Source: Eubacteriaceae bacterium (GTDB taxonomy: Bacteria > Bacillota > Clostridia > Lachnospirales > Lachnospiraceae). From it: 64,000 nucleotides of DNA. Shown in pieces: positions 1 to 7,716 of the stretch. Under the pieces are notes generated by a model. It saw only the letters and a list, made by a program, of their open reading frames with translations. It was not told where the DNA came from and made no database searches. The stretch covers positions 186,001 to 250,000 of the forward strand of contig CABIWJ010000001.1 of the NCBI GenBank assembly GCA_902362455.1, given 5' to 3'. How positions within the stretch are numbered: position 1 is the stretch's first letter; each line of letters starts with the position of its first letter. The translations under genes were made by a program, and so were the position numbers.

Positions 1-162
1 TACCGAGGAAGTTCCAAGGAGGTTATGGAAAAGAGTGGTACAGGAATCGGACTTTTTCTATCGAGAGAAATTATCGAAAAACACGGAGGTACGATTACGG
101 TAACCTCACGCAAAAAGAAAAAAGGAAGCATGTTTGTGATTCAATTACCATATGTTGGTTAA
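1..162 (+). CDS. Sensor histidine kinase, C-terminal end (partial)
   Basis: The first 53 codons are open from the window edge to a TAA stop. They carry the end of a HATPase domain: the G2-type motif GTGIGLFLSREIIEKHGG followed by the usual last strand (SMFVIQLP). The start lies outside the window. It lies just upstream, on the same strand, of an ABC transporter of the FtsX type, which is the usual setting of antimicrobial-peptide sensing kinases of the BceS type. That role is inferred from context only. Confidence 0.85.
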   Translation, partial: YRGSSKEVMEKSGTGIGLFLSREIIEKHGGTITVTSRKKKKGSMFVIQLPYVG

Positions 163-171
163 ATTTTAAAT

Positions 172-214
172 GAGCAGAAATCTTACAATTCTGTAAGGCT
201 TCTGCTCGTTTTTT
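172..214 (+). terminator. Intrinsic terminator after the kinase gene
   Basis: GAGCAGAA pairs with TTCTGCTC, extended inward by CTTACA/TGTAAG, and a run of T follows (209-214). It separates the kinase gene from the ABC transporter operon. Confidence 0.85.
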
Positions 215-339
215 GAAAGTGAAATGAAAGATTATCCTGATACAATTTGGATGTAGGTTGAAAAATGACCAAATATATAAACAGGCAAAGAAAGCGTGCT
301 GAAAAGGTACGCTTTACAGAATTGAAAAGGAGGCAACAC

Positions 340-1014
340 ATGAGTGTGATATTAGAAACCAAACAGCTTTGTAAGTTTTATGGCGCAGGTGAGAATCAGG
401 TCAAAGCGGTCAATCAGGTGGACATTCAGATTGAGCAGGGAGAATTTGTCGCAATTGTTGGAAAGTCAGGATCCGGTAAAAGTACATTACTTCATATGCT
501 TGGAGGGCTTGATACCCCGACAAAAGGCAGTGTTACTTTAGCAGGGAAAGATTTATACAGGATGAAGGAAGATGCCCTTGCTGTTTTCCGCAGAAGAAAA
601 ATCGGATTTGTTTTTCAGGCATTTAATCTGGTTTCATCTATTAATGTCTGGGAAAATATTGTACTGCCACTGGGGCTGGATGGAAGAAAAGTGGATGAAG
701 CATATGTAAATGATATTATTGCAACTCTGGGAATTGAAAAGAGGATTTACAATCTGCCAAATCAGTTATCCGGAGGACAGCAGCAGAGAGTAGCGATTGC
801 AAGAGCACTGGTGAATCGTCCGGAAATTATATTTGCGGATGAGCCGACAGGCAATCTTGATTCTAAGACCAGTGATGAGGTGATTGCCCTGTTTAAGATG
901 ACAGCAAAAAAATATGGACAGACAATTGTAATGATTACCCATGATGACGAAATTGCACAGGTTGCTGACCGTATTCTGGTGATTGAGGACGGACAGGTGG
1001 TGGATTTCAGATGA
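340..1014 (+). CDS. ABC transporter ATPase, MacB/BceA type
   Basis: This 224-residue ATPase has a Walker A box (GKSGSGKST), the signature [15 protein letters not shown] and a Walker B with FADEPTGNLD, all typical of the LolD/MacB/BceA group that works with FtsX-type permeases. An open frame extends upstream to 265, but the ATG at 340 is preceded by AAAGGAGG at a good distance and its protein starts as the family does (MSVILETKQL), so 340 is preferred. The stop overlaps the start of the permease gene (ATGA), so the two are translationally coupled. Likely it powers export or removal of a peptide antibiotic or envelope substrate; the substrate is not readable from sequence. Confidence 0.93.
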   Translation: MSVILETKQLCKFYGAGENQVKAVNQVDIQIEQGEFVAIVGKSGSGKSTLLHMLGGLDTPTKGSVTLAGKDLYRMKEDALAVFRRRKIGFVFQAFNLVSSINVWENIVLPLGLDGRKVDEAYVNDIIATLGIEKRIYNLPNQLSGGQQQRVAIARALVNRPEIIFADEPTGNLDSKTSDEVIALFKMTAKKYGQTIVMITHDDEIAQVADRILVIEDGQVVDFR

Positions 1015-3455
1015 AGACAATAAGCAGGATTGCATATAGCAATGACAAAAAGAACAAGACAAGAAGTATACTGATTATGATGTCCATATGTCTGACCACG
1101 ATGTTGCTTGTGATTATCAGTACTGTGGGAAATGGAATGATACGTTTGCAGAAAAGTCAGGCGGCAGGCTCATATGGAAACAATTATGGTCTGTTTGTCG
1201 CAGCAGATGCCTCGCAGATAAAGGAAGTAAGCCGCCGTGCAGAAATAGATGCAATAGGAATTATGTGTACAGAAGGCATCATAAAAGGCAATGAAAACGG
1301 CGGGTTTGTCTGCATGGATGAGACTGCAAGAAAAATGCTTCCCTATAATAAGGAATATGAGTTAAAGGAAGGAAAGTATCCGAAAAAAATGCAGGAAATT
1401 GCCGCCGGAAGAGCTTTTTTTCGTGCAATGGGATATGATGATGTAAAGGTCGGAGATACGGTTACACTGGATTACCGTGCAGGGATGCGGTCAGAATATA
1501 AGCCGGAAGAGTTTGTTGTCAGCGGAATCTTATATGACCGGGATGAGTATACCATCGAGGCATCTTATGTTGCTTTCGGGTCACAGGAGTTTTATGATGA
1601 GCACGTTGCAGAGAATGACAGACAGTATAATATTTATTTTACTTTAAATGATTCTGCAAATGTATCTATGAATAATATTGAACCGGTTATAAAGCAGATT
1701 GCAGCAGCTTGTGGGATTGAAGAAAAAAACGTTATAGTCAATGATCTCTATCTGCGATGGGTATTGCAGCCGAGTTATGAAACGATTGCGGTATGCGGGG
1801 TTTTGATTCTTGCAATTGTACTTTTCTCTGTTGTGGTCATTTATAATATTTTTCAGGTCGGTATTGCCAACAAGATACAGGAGTATGGAAAAATCAAGGC
1901 TCTGGGAGCGACAAAAAAGCAGATGAAACAACTGATCTTCAGAGAGGGTATGTTTTTGACAATTTTTTCAATACCGGTTGGATTGCTTCTTGGTTTTCTG
2001 ATTGCAAAATGCGGTTTTAACTGGCTGGTAGAACAGGGAAACCTTGTATCAACCCAAACTGGCTCTATGGGAGACCAAAATCAGCAGGTGCCACTGTTTT
2101 CCCTGCCTGTTATACTTCTATGTATTTTCGTATCATTTCTTACCGTTGCTTTGGCACTGCGCAAACCAATGAAAATTGTTTCACGGATTTCACCTATCGA
2201 AGCAACACGGTATTTAGAAAATGCAGAAACACACAAAAAAGGAAAACGAAATGGCAGAAAAAATGTCACCGTGTTTTCTATGGCAATGGCAAATATAACG
2301 GGTAATCCAAAAAGAACCATTGGTACCATCCTCACACTGGGGCTTTCCTGCGCATTGTTTGTGATTATCTCTAATTATGTAGGAAATATTGATACGGAGC
2401 ATGAAGCACGTCTTTCCGTTAATCATGGACAATTTGAACTGCAGCTTGACTATTCTGCTGAGTACGATGAAAGATATCCGGAGAATAATCTGGATACGAT
2501 TCTGACGGATAATCCATTGAATGATTCGCTGATTGAAGAAATCAAAAGCATTCCGGGAGTGACAGATGTCATGACGAGAGAGATTGTCTCTGTAAATCTG
2601 AACGGAACAAGATTTCCGGCTGATATTGTGAGTAAAAATGATTTTGATTTTATGCGCCAGGACGGGGACATTGGCTCTATGGACTATGATCAGGCGGTAA
2701 AGAATGGTGAAATTTTCTTTGGTTGGTCGATGTGGATGGAACAAGATGGATATGCTCCGGGTGAATCCATTGCATTTGACTTTGAGAATGGAAGTGAAAC
2801 CTATACCTATCAGGGAAAGATTGCAGGATCCTTTGTAAGCGCGGACACTTATCTTGTCATTCCGGAAGGTGTATACCGTTCCATGAATCCGAGGGGAACA
2901 GCCTATGGATATCTGTGGGTGGACTGTGATAAAAAAGATATGGCATCTGTGGAACAGAGTCTGAATACTTTGATTTCTAATACTTCGCATATAAAAATGG
3001 ATACCTATCATGCACAGTTACAATCTGCAGAATTCACAGCCCGCATGATGAAGCTTGGCTGTTATCTGTTTATGGCGGTTGTAGGACTCATCGGTTTTAT
3101 GAATATGGCAAACACCATAATCATGAATATTACGACAAAAAAGCAGGAATATGGTGTATTACAGGCTGTGGGTATGACAAATAAACAATTAAATTTATGT
3201 CTGCAGTTACAGGGAATGATGTTTACGGTTGGTACCATATGCGTAGCTTTGATCATTGGTCTGCCGCTCGGCTATGCACTTTTTTCCTATGCAAAACATA
3301 ATGGAATATTTGGAATGAATATCTATCATGTTCCAATCGTACCAATTTTTATTATGATTTTTTTGGTCGGTCTGTTGCAGATTGTACTTTCCTGCGTTTT
3401 AAGCAGTAATCTGAAAAAGGAAACGCTGGTAGAAAGAATAAGGTATCAGGGATAG
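1011..3455 (+). CDS. FtsX-family ABC permease (two FtsX domains)
   Basis: An 814-residue membrane protein starts in the ATGA overlap with the ATPase gene. Membrane segments are visible near residues 20-42, three near 255-385, one near 430-450 and three in the last 130 residues. Two large extracytoplasmic regions lie between. The pattern IQEYGKIKALGATKKQM and its C-terminal counterpart KQEYGVLQAVGMTNKQL mark two FtsX domains. Ten-segment permeases of this size pair with MacB/BceA-type ATPases and often confer resistance to cell-wall-active peptides. Function in this cell is inferred from the ATPase and the kinase remnant upstream. Confidence 0.92.
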   Translation: MKTISRIAYSNDKKNKTRSILIMMSICLTTMLLVIISTVGNGMIRLQKSQAAGSYGNNYGLFVAADASQIKEVSRRAEIDAIGIMCTEGIIKGNENGGFVCMDETARKMLPYNKEYELKEGKYPKKMQEIAAGRAFFRAMGYDDVKVGDTVTLDYRAGMRSEYKPEEFVVSGILYDRDEYTIEASYVAFGSQEFYDEHVAENDRQYNIYFTLNDSANVSMNNIEPVIKQIAAACGIEEKNVIVNDLYLRWVLQPSYETIAVCGVLILAIVLFSVVVIYNIFQVGIANKIQEYGKIKALGATKKQMKQLIFREGMFLTIFSIPVGLLLGFLIAKCGFNWLVEQGNLVSTQTGSMGDQNQQVPLFSLPVILLCIFVSFLTVALALRKPMKIVSRISPIEATRYLENAETHKKGKRNGRKNVTVFSMAMANITGNPKRTIGTILTLGLSCALFVIISNYVGNIDTEHEARLSVNHGQFELQLDYSAEYDERYPENNLDTILTDNPLNDSLIEEIKSIPGVTDVMTREIVSVNLNGTRFPADIVSKNDFDFMRQDGDIGSMDYDQAVKNGEIFFGWSMWMEQDGYAPGESIAFDFENGSETYTYQGKIAGSFVSADTYLVIPEGVYRSMNPRGTAYGYLWVDCDKKDMASVEQSLNTLISNTSHIKMDTYHAQLQSAEFTARMMKLGCYLFMAVVGLIGFMNMANTIIMNITTKKQEYGVLQAVGMTNKQLNLCLQLQGMMFTVGTICVALIIGLPLGYALFSYAKHNGIFGMNIYHVPIVPIFIMIFLVGLLQIVLSCVLSSNLKKETLVERIRYQG

Positions 3456-3559
3456 CAAGTAATATGTAATGAACTAGGTCTTAACGAAGAGGAGAAATAG
3501 ATAACTTGCAGATTTGTATGTATGGTAAATCTAAACTGTATTTTAGCAATATTTCCTGA

Positions 3560-3645
3560 GTGGGGGCAGAAAGTGCCCCCACTTTCACTATTTGGGGGCG
3601 AAAAGCACCACCAAAATGATAAAATGGGGGCAAAAGTGCCATCAC
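3560..3645. repeat. Three 32-bp-spaced GGGGGC(A/G)-AAAG motifs, possible IS21-type end
   Basis: The GGGGG tracts start at 3562, 3594 and 3626, an exact period of 32 bp. Each is followed by a C(A/G)-AAAG-like stretch and a GCC/CACC tail. The first copy is also a perfect 9-bp inverted repeat (GTGGGGGCA, loop GAAAG). Serial copies of a ~20-bp motif inside an end are known for IS21-family elements, where the transposase binds. No transposase gene is present, so this would be an orphan end. The intergenic stretch 3456-3750 holds nothing else I can support. Confidence 0.4.
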
Positions 3646-3750
3646 ATATAATAAACAAAGCCATCTTTGGATGTGTACATAATTATGCTTGAATTTCTTA
3701 TACAATCAGTATAACATAATGGTCAGTGGCTGAAATCCATAGAATTTAAG

Positions 3751-4068
3751 TTGCCGATTATAGAAAAAAAGTTTATACTAAGTTTGGACAATGATACACA
3801 GAATGAGACGGTTGTCTTGCTTTCCCTCAAAAAAGATACACCTAAGATTGAGGTTACAATGGAGCCTGATGAAGAGAGTAATTATACACCACAAGAAAAG
3901 GCTACTTATTCAAAGATTAAGGAATATGTGAAGGACAAGTATAGTGTGAATGTGCATACTTATTATATGGCATCAACCAGAAGAAAGATTGAGAATAATC
4001 CTGCAAAACCGGAGTATATACTGACAGAAATCGGTATTGGTTACCGCATGAGGGAAAGAGACAAATAA
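3751..4068 (+). pseudogene. Chimeric remnant ending in an OmpR/PhoB-type winged-helix tail
   Basis: The 105-codon frame has only a TTG start and no clear ribosome site. The last ~28 residues (RRKIENNPAKPEYILTEIGIG, then YRM) read like the end of a KdpE/PhoB-type DNA-binding domain. The middle (YSKIKEYVKDKYSVNVHTYYMAS) resembles the C-terminal tail often attached to clostridial RNA methyltransferase-like proteins (inference from memory). The two pieces do not belong together in known families, so this looks like a recombination scar that kept an open frame. A real small protein cannot be excluded. Confidence 0.5.
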
Positions 4069-4087
4069 AGAGAAGGCAGGGATTTTT

Positions 4088-4960
4088 ATGCAATATACAG
4101 ATAATTCATGTTTATTTGCTGTTATGAGCACAGCAGAGTTTCGGGAAAGAAAAGAGGAATTTGCTTATCAAAAGGAGATGCTGCACAGTCTTGGTTCTAT
4201 TCGATACTGTAAGGCAGAGCTGTTTAAAGAGTGCATTCTCGGTACAATTCGGCTTCCACAAAAGAATGAACAGAAAAAAGCACAGCTTTCATTTGGATTC
4301 TATTTGACAGGCAGGAAAGTGTTTTTTGTCGAAGATGAAGGAAAAATGAAGGCATGGATAGAAAAGCAGACGAAGATGTTTCAGGAAGTTGATACACCGA
4401 AACAGTTGCTGTTACGGATTATGGAGCATATGATAGAAAAGGATACATTGTATTTTTCTCATATGGAGTCTGAGCTAGACAAACTGGAAGAGAAAATAAG
4501 TGGGGGAGCAGGAGGGAATAATAATTTTTTTACATCACTGACAAAGCATAGGCAAAAACTTTCTGAGTTTAATATTTATTATGAACAGTTGATAGACATT
4601 GCAGAATTGTTTAGTACCTGTGATTTTTATCAATCTGAACAGGATACACAAGGTTGGGATAGATTTATGCACCGTGTGGAACAATTGCAAAATCATGTAC
4701 ATCTTCTTCGTGAAAATGTGCTCCAGATACGTGAACTGTATCAATCAATGCAGGATGCACGTCAAAATAAAATTATGGCTGTAATTACCATTGTCACAAC
4801 TATTTTTCTTCCACTTACATTGATTACAGGCTGGTATGGAATGAATTTTGTATACATGCCGGAGCTGCAATGGTGGTATGGATATTTCGCTGTGATAATG
4901 ATATCACTCATCATTGTAATAGCAGAAATCATATATTTTAAAAATAAAAAATTCTTTTAA
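4088..4960 (+). CDS. CorA-family divalent cation transporter
   Basis: A 290-residue protein with a long soluble N-terminal part rich in helices and two membrane segments in the last 65 residues. The first membrane segment ends in YGMNF, the GMN motif that forms the selectivity filter of CorA channels. It is preceded by AGAAGGCAGGG. CorA proteins form pentamers that pass Mg2+, Co2+ or related ions. It follows the OmpR-type remnant by 19 bp. The acidic loop after GMNF (VYMPELQWW) fits the family. Confidence in the family is high, ion choice is unknown. Confidence 0.9.
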   Translation: MQYTDNSCLFAVMSTAEFRERKEEFAYQKEMLHSLGSIRYCKAELFKECILGTIRLPQKNEQKKAQLSFGFYLTGRKVFFVEDEGKMKAWIEKQTKMFQEVDTPKQLLLRIMEHMIEKDTLYFSHMESELDKLEEKISGGAGGNNNFFTSLTKHRQKLSEFNIYYEQLIDIAELFSTCDFYQSEQDTQGWDRFMHRVEQLQNHVHLLRENVLQIRELYQSMQDARQNKIMAVITIVTTIFLPLTLITGWYGMNFVYMPELQWWYGYFAVIMISLIIVIAEIIYFKNKKFF

Positions 4961-4962
4961 TC

Positions 4963-5015
4963 AAAAAAAAGCAGATAACCTTAAGCTAATATGTTTTAAG
5001 GTTATCTGCTTTTTT
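4963..5015 (+). terminator. Intrinsic terminator after the CorA gene
   Basis: AAAAGCAGATAACCTTAA pairs perfectly with TTAAGGTTATCTGCTTTT around a short loop. A-rich on the left and T-rich on the right, so it may act in both directions. Confidence 0.9.
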
Positions 5016-5041
5016 CACATCATTTTTACGCATGGTTACCA

Positions 5042-5092
5042 TTCTCACAGAATTCTCACATGGCATAAGGCAATTCCCACACTATTCTGACA
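5042..5092 (+). promoter_or_regulatory. Four phased TTCYCACA direct repeats, candidate OmpR-type operator
   Basis: TTCTCACA (5042), TTCTCACA (5053), TTCCCACA (5074) and TTCTGACA (5085) are spaced 11, 21 and 11 bp apart, that is one, two and one helical turns. OmpR/PhoB/KdpE-type regulators bind direct repeats with this phasing. A TATAAT (5103-5108) follows, with no good -35, as expected for an activated promoter. The remnant at 3751 ends like such a regulator, so the site may have lost its partner. Confidence 0.5.
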
Positions 5093-5135
5093 AGGAAAAA
5101 ATTATAATACAGGTAAAGCAAAGGAGGAATGCGAA

Positions 5136-5528
5136 ATGAGTCATACATTGGAAGAAAGATGCAGGCAGTTGATGATACAAAGAAAATTTGAAAAATGTCA
5201 GAAAGAAATAGAAACAGCTATGGCAGAAAATCTTCATTGTGCAATTCCGCATAATTTGATGTGGATTTTATTGGAGAAGGAATCCAATCATGTATTTGCC
5301 ATGAAGCATTTTCGTGCTGCTTATGCATTAGATCCTACTTATGTTCCTGCACGGTATAACATGGAACAGTATGCGCAGATGTATCCGACAGGAAAATGTG
5401 CCTTTACGGAAGAGGATTGTCTGGTTAAAAATGATCAGCAGTTCGAATTGGTCTATGATGAGTGTATAGGAAGTGGCGAGAGGAAAATAGAGAAAGTCTT
5501 GCTGCAAAAAAGCATGAGTATTATTTAA
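5136..5528 (+). CDS. Small tetratricopeptide-like protein, 3' end probably altered
   Basis: A 130-residue soluble protein preceded by AAAGGAGG. Residues ~1-85 look like two or three helix-turn-helix TPR-type repeats (EKCQKEIETAMAENLHCAIP; AMKHFRAAYALDPTYVPARY). The last ~15 residues change character at the point where a second, Lys-rich frame takes over (5470-5656), so the original C-terminus was probably replaced by the junction with the mobile-element debris. The function is not known. The phased repeats upstream suggest control by an OmpR-type regulator. Confidence 0.65.
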   Translation: MSHTLEERCRQLMIQRKFEKCQKEIETAMAENLHCAIPHNLMWILLEKESNHVFAMKHFRAAYALDPTYVPARYNMEQYAQMYPTGKCAFTEEDCLVKNDQQFELVYDECIGSGERKIEKVLLQKSMSII

Positions 5529-5656
5529 AACATAAGGAGGAAATCAAAGCATACCAAAAGAAGTACGCTGAGGAGAATAGCGATAAAGTAAAGCAACGAA
5601 AAAAGCAGTATTACGAAGATCATAAAGAGGAACAAGGTAAAAGAGGTCATTTCTGA
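5462..5656 (+). pseudogene. Lys/Glu-rich gene fragment at a junction
   Basis: A second frame overlaps the end of the TPR-like gene and codes for a highly charged, helical stretch with repeated KK-x-YY-x-(D/K)HKEE units. Similar repeated segments occur in small proteins of phages and conjugative elements. It has no own ribosome site and ends next to the truncated helicase. Most likely it is a piece of a lost gene that fused here. It could also be a chance frame, although the repeat pattern argues against that. Confidence 0.35.
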
Positions 5657-5660
5657 TATT

Positions 5661-7669
5661 TTGTTCTTAAAGAAGCGTGACCGTGTGATGGATTTGGAGC
5701 CGGACTGGGTGCATCTGTCAGAGGATGAGAACGGCATTGCCATGAATAGCTATTTTGCCGAACACCCAGAGATGATTGTGGGAAAAATGGAAATGGTCAG
5801 CGGACCGTATGGTATGGAAAGTACCTGTATGCCCGATACCACAAGACCATTTGCACAGCAGCTACAGGAAGCGGTCAGCCATATTGACGGAGAGATAGAA
5901 GCGGTGGAGCTGGATGAGCTGGCAGATGAGCTTGCGGATGCCACCATTCCGGCGGACCCGGATGTCAAGAATTACAGCTATACTCTTGTGGACGACAAGG
6001 TGTATTACCGTGAAAATTCCATTATGAAGCCTGTGGATATGTCAGCTTCCATGCAGGAACGTATCAAGGGCATGGTGGGTATCCGAAACTGTACGCAGGA
6101 GCTTATCAATCTGCAATTAGAGGAATATCCGGATACAGTAATCAAGGAAAAGCAGGCGGAGTTAAACAGTTTATATGAAGCTTTTTCCAAGAAACACGGT
6201 CTGATTAACTCGCAGACAAACAAAAGAGCATTTAATCAGGACAGCAGCTATTGTCTGTTATGTTCTCTTGAAAAATTGGACGATGAAGGCAATTTCAAAG
6301 GCAAAGCGGATATGTTCACGAAGCGTACCATTAAAAAGGCAGAGGTTGTCACAAGTGTGGATACGGCAAGTGAAGCATTGGCAGTGTTCTTATCGGAAAA
6401 AGCAAGAGTTGACCTCGATTATATGGCAGAGCTGACTGGAAAAGATGTGGATACGGTCAAGGAGGAGCTGACAGGTATTATATTCCAGAATCCATTGACG
6501 GATCAATGGGAAACAGCAGATGAGTATCTAAGTGGAAATGTCCGTGACAAGCTGGAAACAGCAAAGGTTTATGCAGAGAGTCGCCCGGAATACGCTGTGA
6601 ATGTGCAGGCACTCACACAGGTACAGCCGAAGGAGCTGGATGCCAGCGAGATTGAGGTACGTATCGGTGCAACATGGATTGATCCGAAGTATATTGAGGA
6701 TTTTATGAGGGAGACTTTTGGAACGCCGAAGCGTTTATTAGACAGGAATGTCGTAGGAGTACAGTATTCCAATGTGACAGGACAGTGGAACATAAAGGGA
6801 AAAAATGCGGACTACAGTAATTCCCTTGTAAATATGACCTACGGTACAAGCCGGAGAAATGCCTATACCATTCTGGAGGATTCCCTGAACTTAAAGGACA
6901 GCCGTGTTTACGATACCATAGAGGAGGACGGCAAGGAAAAGAGAGTCCTGAATAAAAAGGAAACCACCATTGCATCACAGAAGCAGGAAACCATAAGGGA
7001 AGCATTTAAGGACTGGGTGTTCCGTGATCCGGAACGCAGACAGGTACTTGTGGCAAAATATAATCAGCTTTTCAATTCCACAAGACCAAGGGAATATGAC
7101 GGTTCACATCTGAAATTCCCCGGCATGACACCGGATATTGAGTTAAAGCATCACCAGAAAAATGCGGTGGCTCATGTACTTTATGGAGATAATACGCTGC
7201 TTGCCCATTGTGTGGGAGCCGGAAAGACTTTTGAAATGACAGCGGCAGCAATGGAGAGCAAACGTCTGGGATTATGTCAAAAGAGCTTATTTGTGGTTCC
7301 GAACCATTTGACGGAGCAGTGGGCAAGTGATTTTTTACGGTTATATCCCGGAGCAAATATCCTTGCTGCAACAAAGAAAGACTTTGAGCCTGCCAACCGT
7401 AAGAAATTTTGTTCCAGAATCGCCACGGGAGACTATGATGCGGTTATTATCGGGCATAGTCAGTTTGAGAAAATTCCGCTTTCACAGGAAAGACAGGTAC
7501 GCCGATTTCAAACAGTATGACGGAGCTTTACACCAATATGCGTTACCTTCAGTATGGTACGCTTCAGAAACTGGGACTGGGACATTTTGACAGTTGGGCA
7601 TCCTCTTTTGGAGAAACTCAGACAGCCATTGAGCTTGCACCGGAGGGCTATGCTTTAATAGGACGATAA
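5661..7669 (+). pseudogene. Conjugative-element SNF2/DEAD-type helicase-methylase, truncated and deleted
   Basis: The 619-codon frame begins with a TTG and continues upstream in frame without a start (EVISDILFLKKRDR), so the 5' part is missing. Family members are giant proteins (about 2000 residues or more) of integrative elements with methylase and SNF2 helicase domains. A Walker A box (AHCVGAGKTFEMTAA) and the following FVVPNHLTEQWASDFLRLYP are present. The frame ends at 7520, and the family sequence resumes in another frame at 7517-7669 (MTELYTNMRYLQYGTLQKLG and FDSWASSFGETQTAIELAPE), after an internal deletion. The 3' part is also gone. This cannot be a working enzyme. Confidence 0.8.
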
Positions 7670-7716
7670 AGTTAACTATCCTAAATTGAAAATACATAAG
7701 GAAGGAGGTTAAGAGA

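Noticed and set aside
2214..3011. 265-codon open frame antisense to the FtsX permease
   Set aside because: No family features or ribosome site, and it is fully covered by the permease gene with clear domains.
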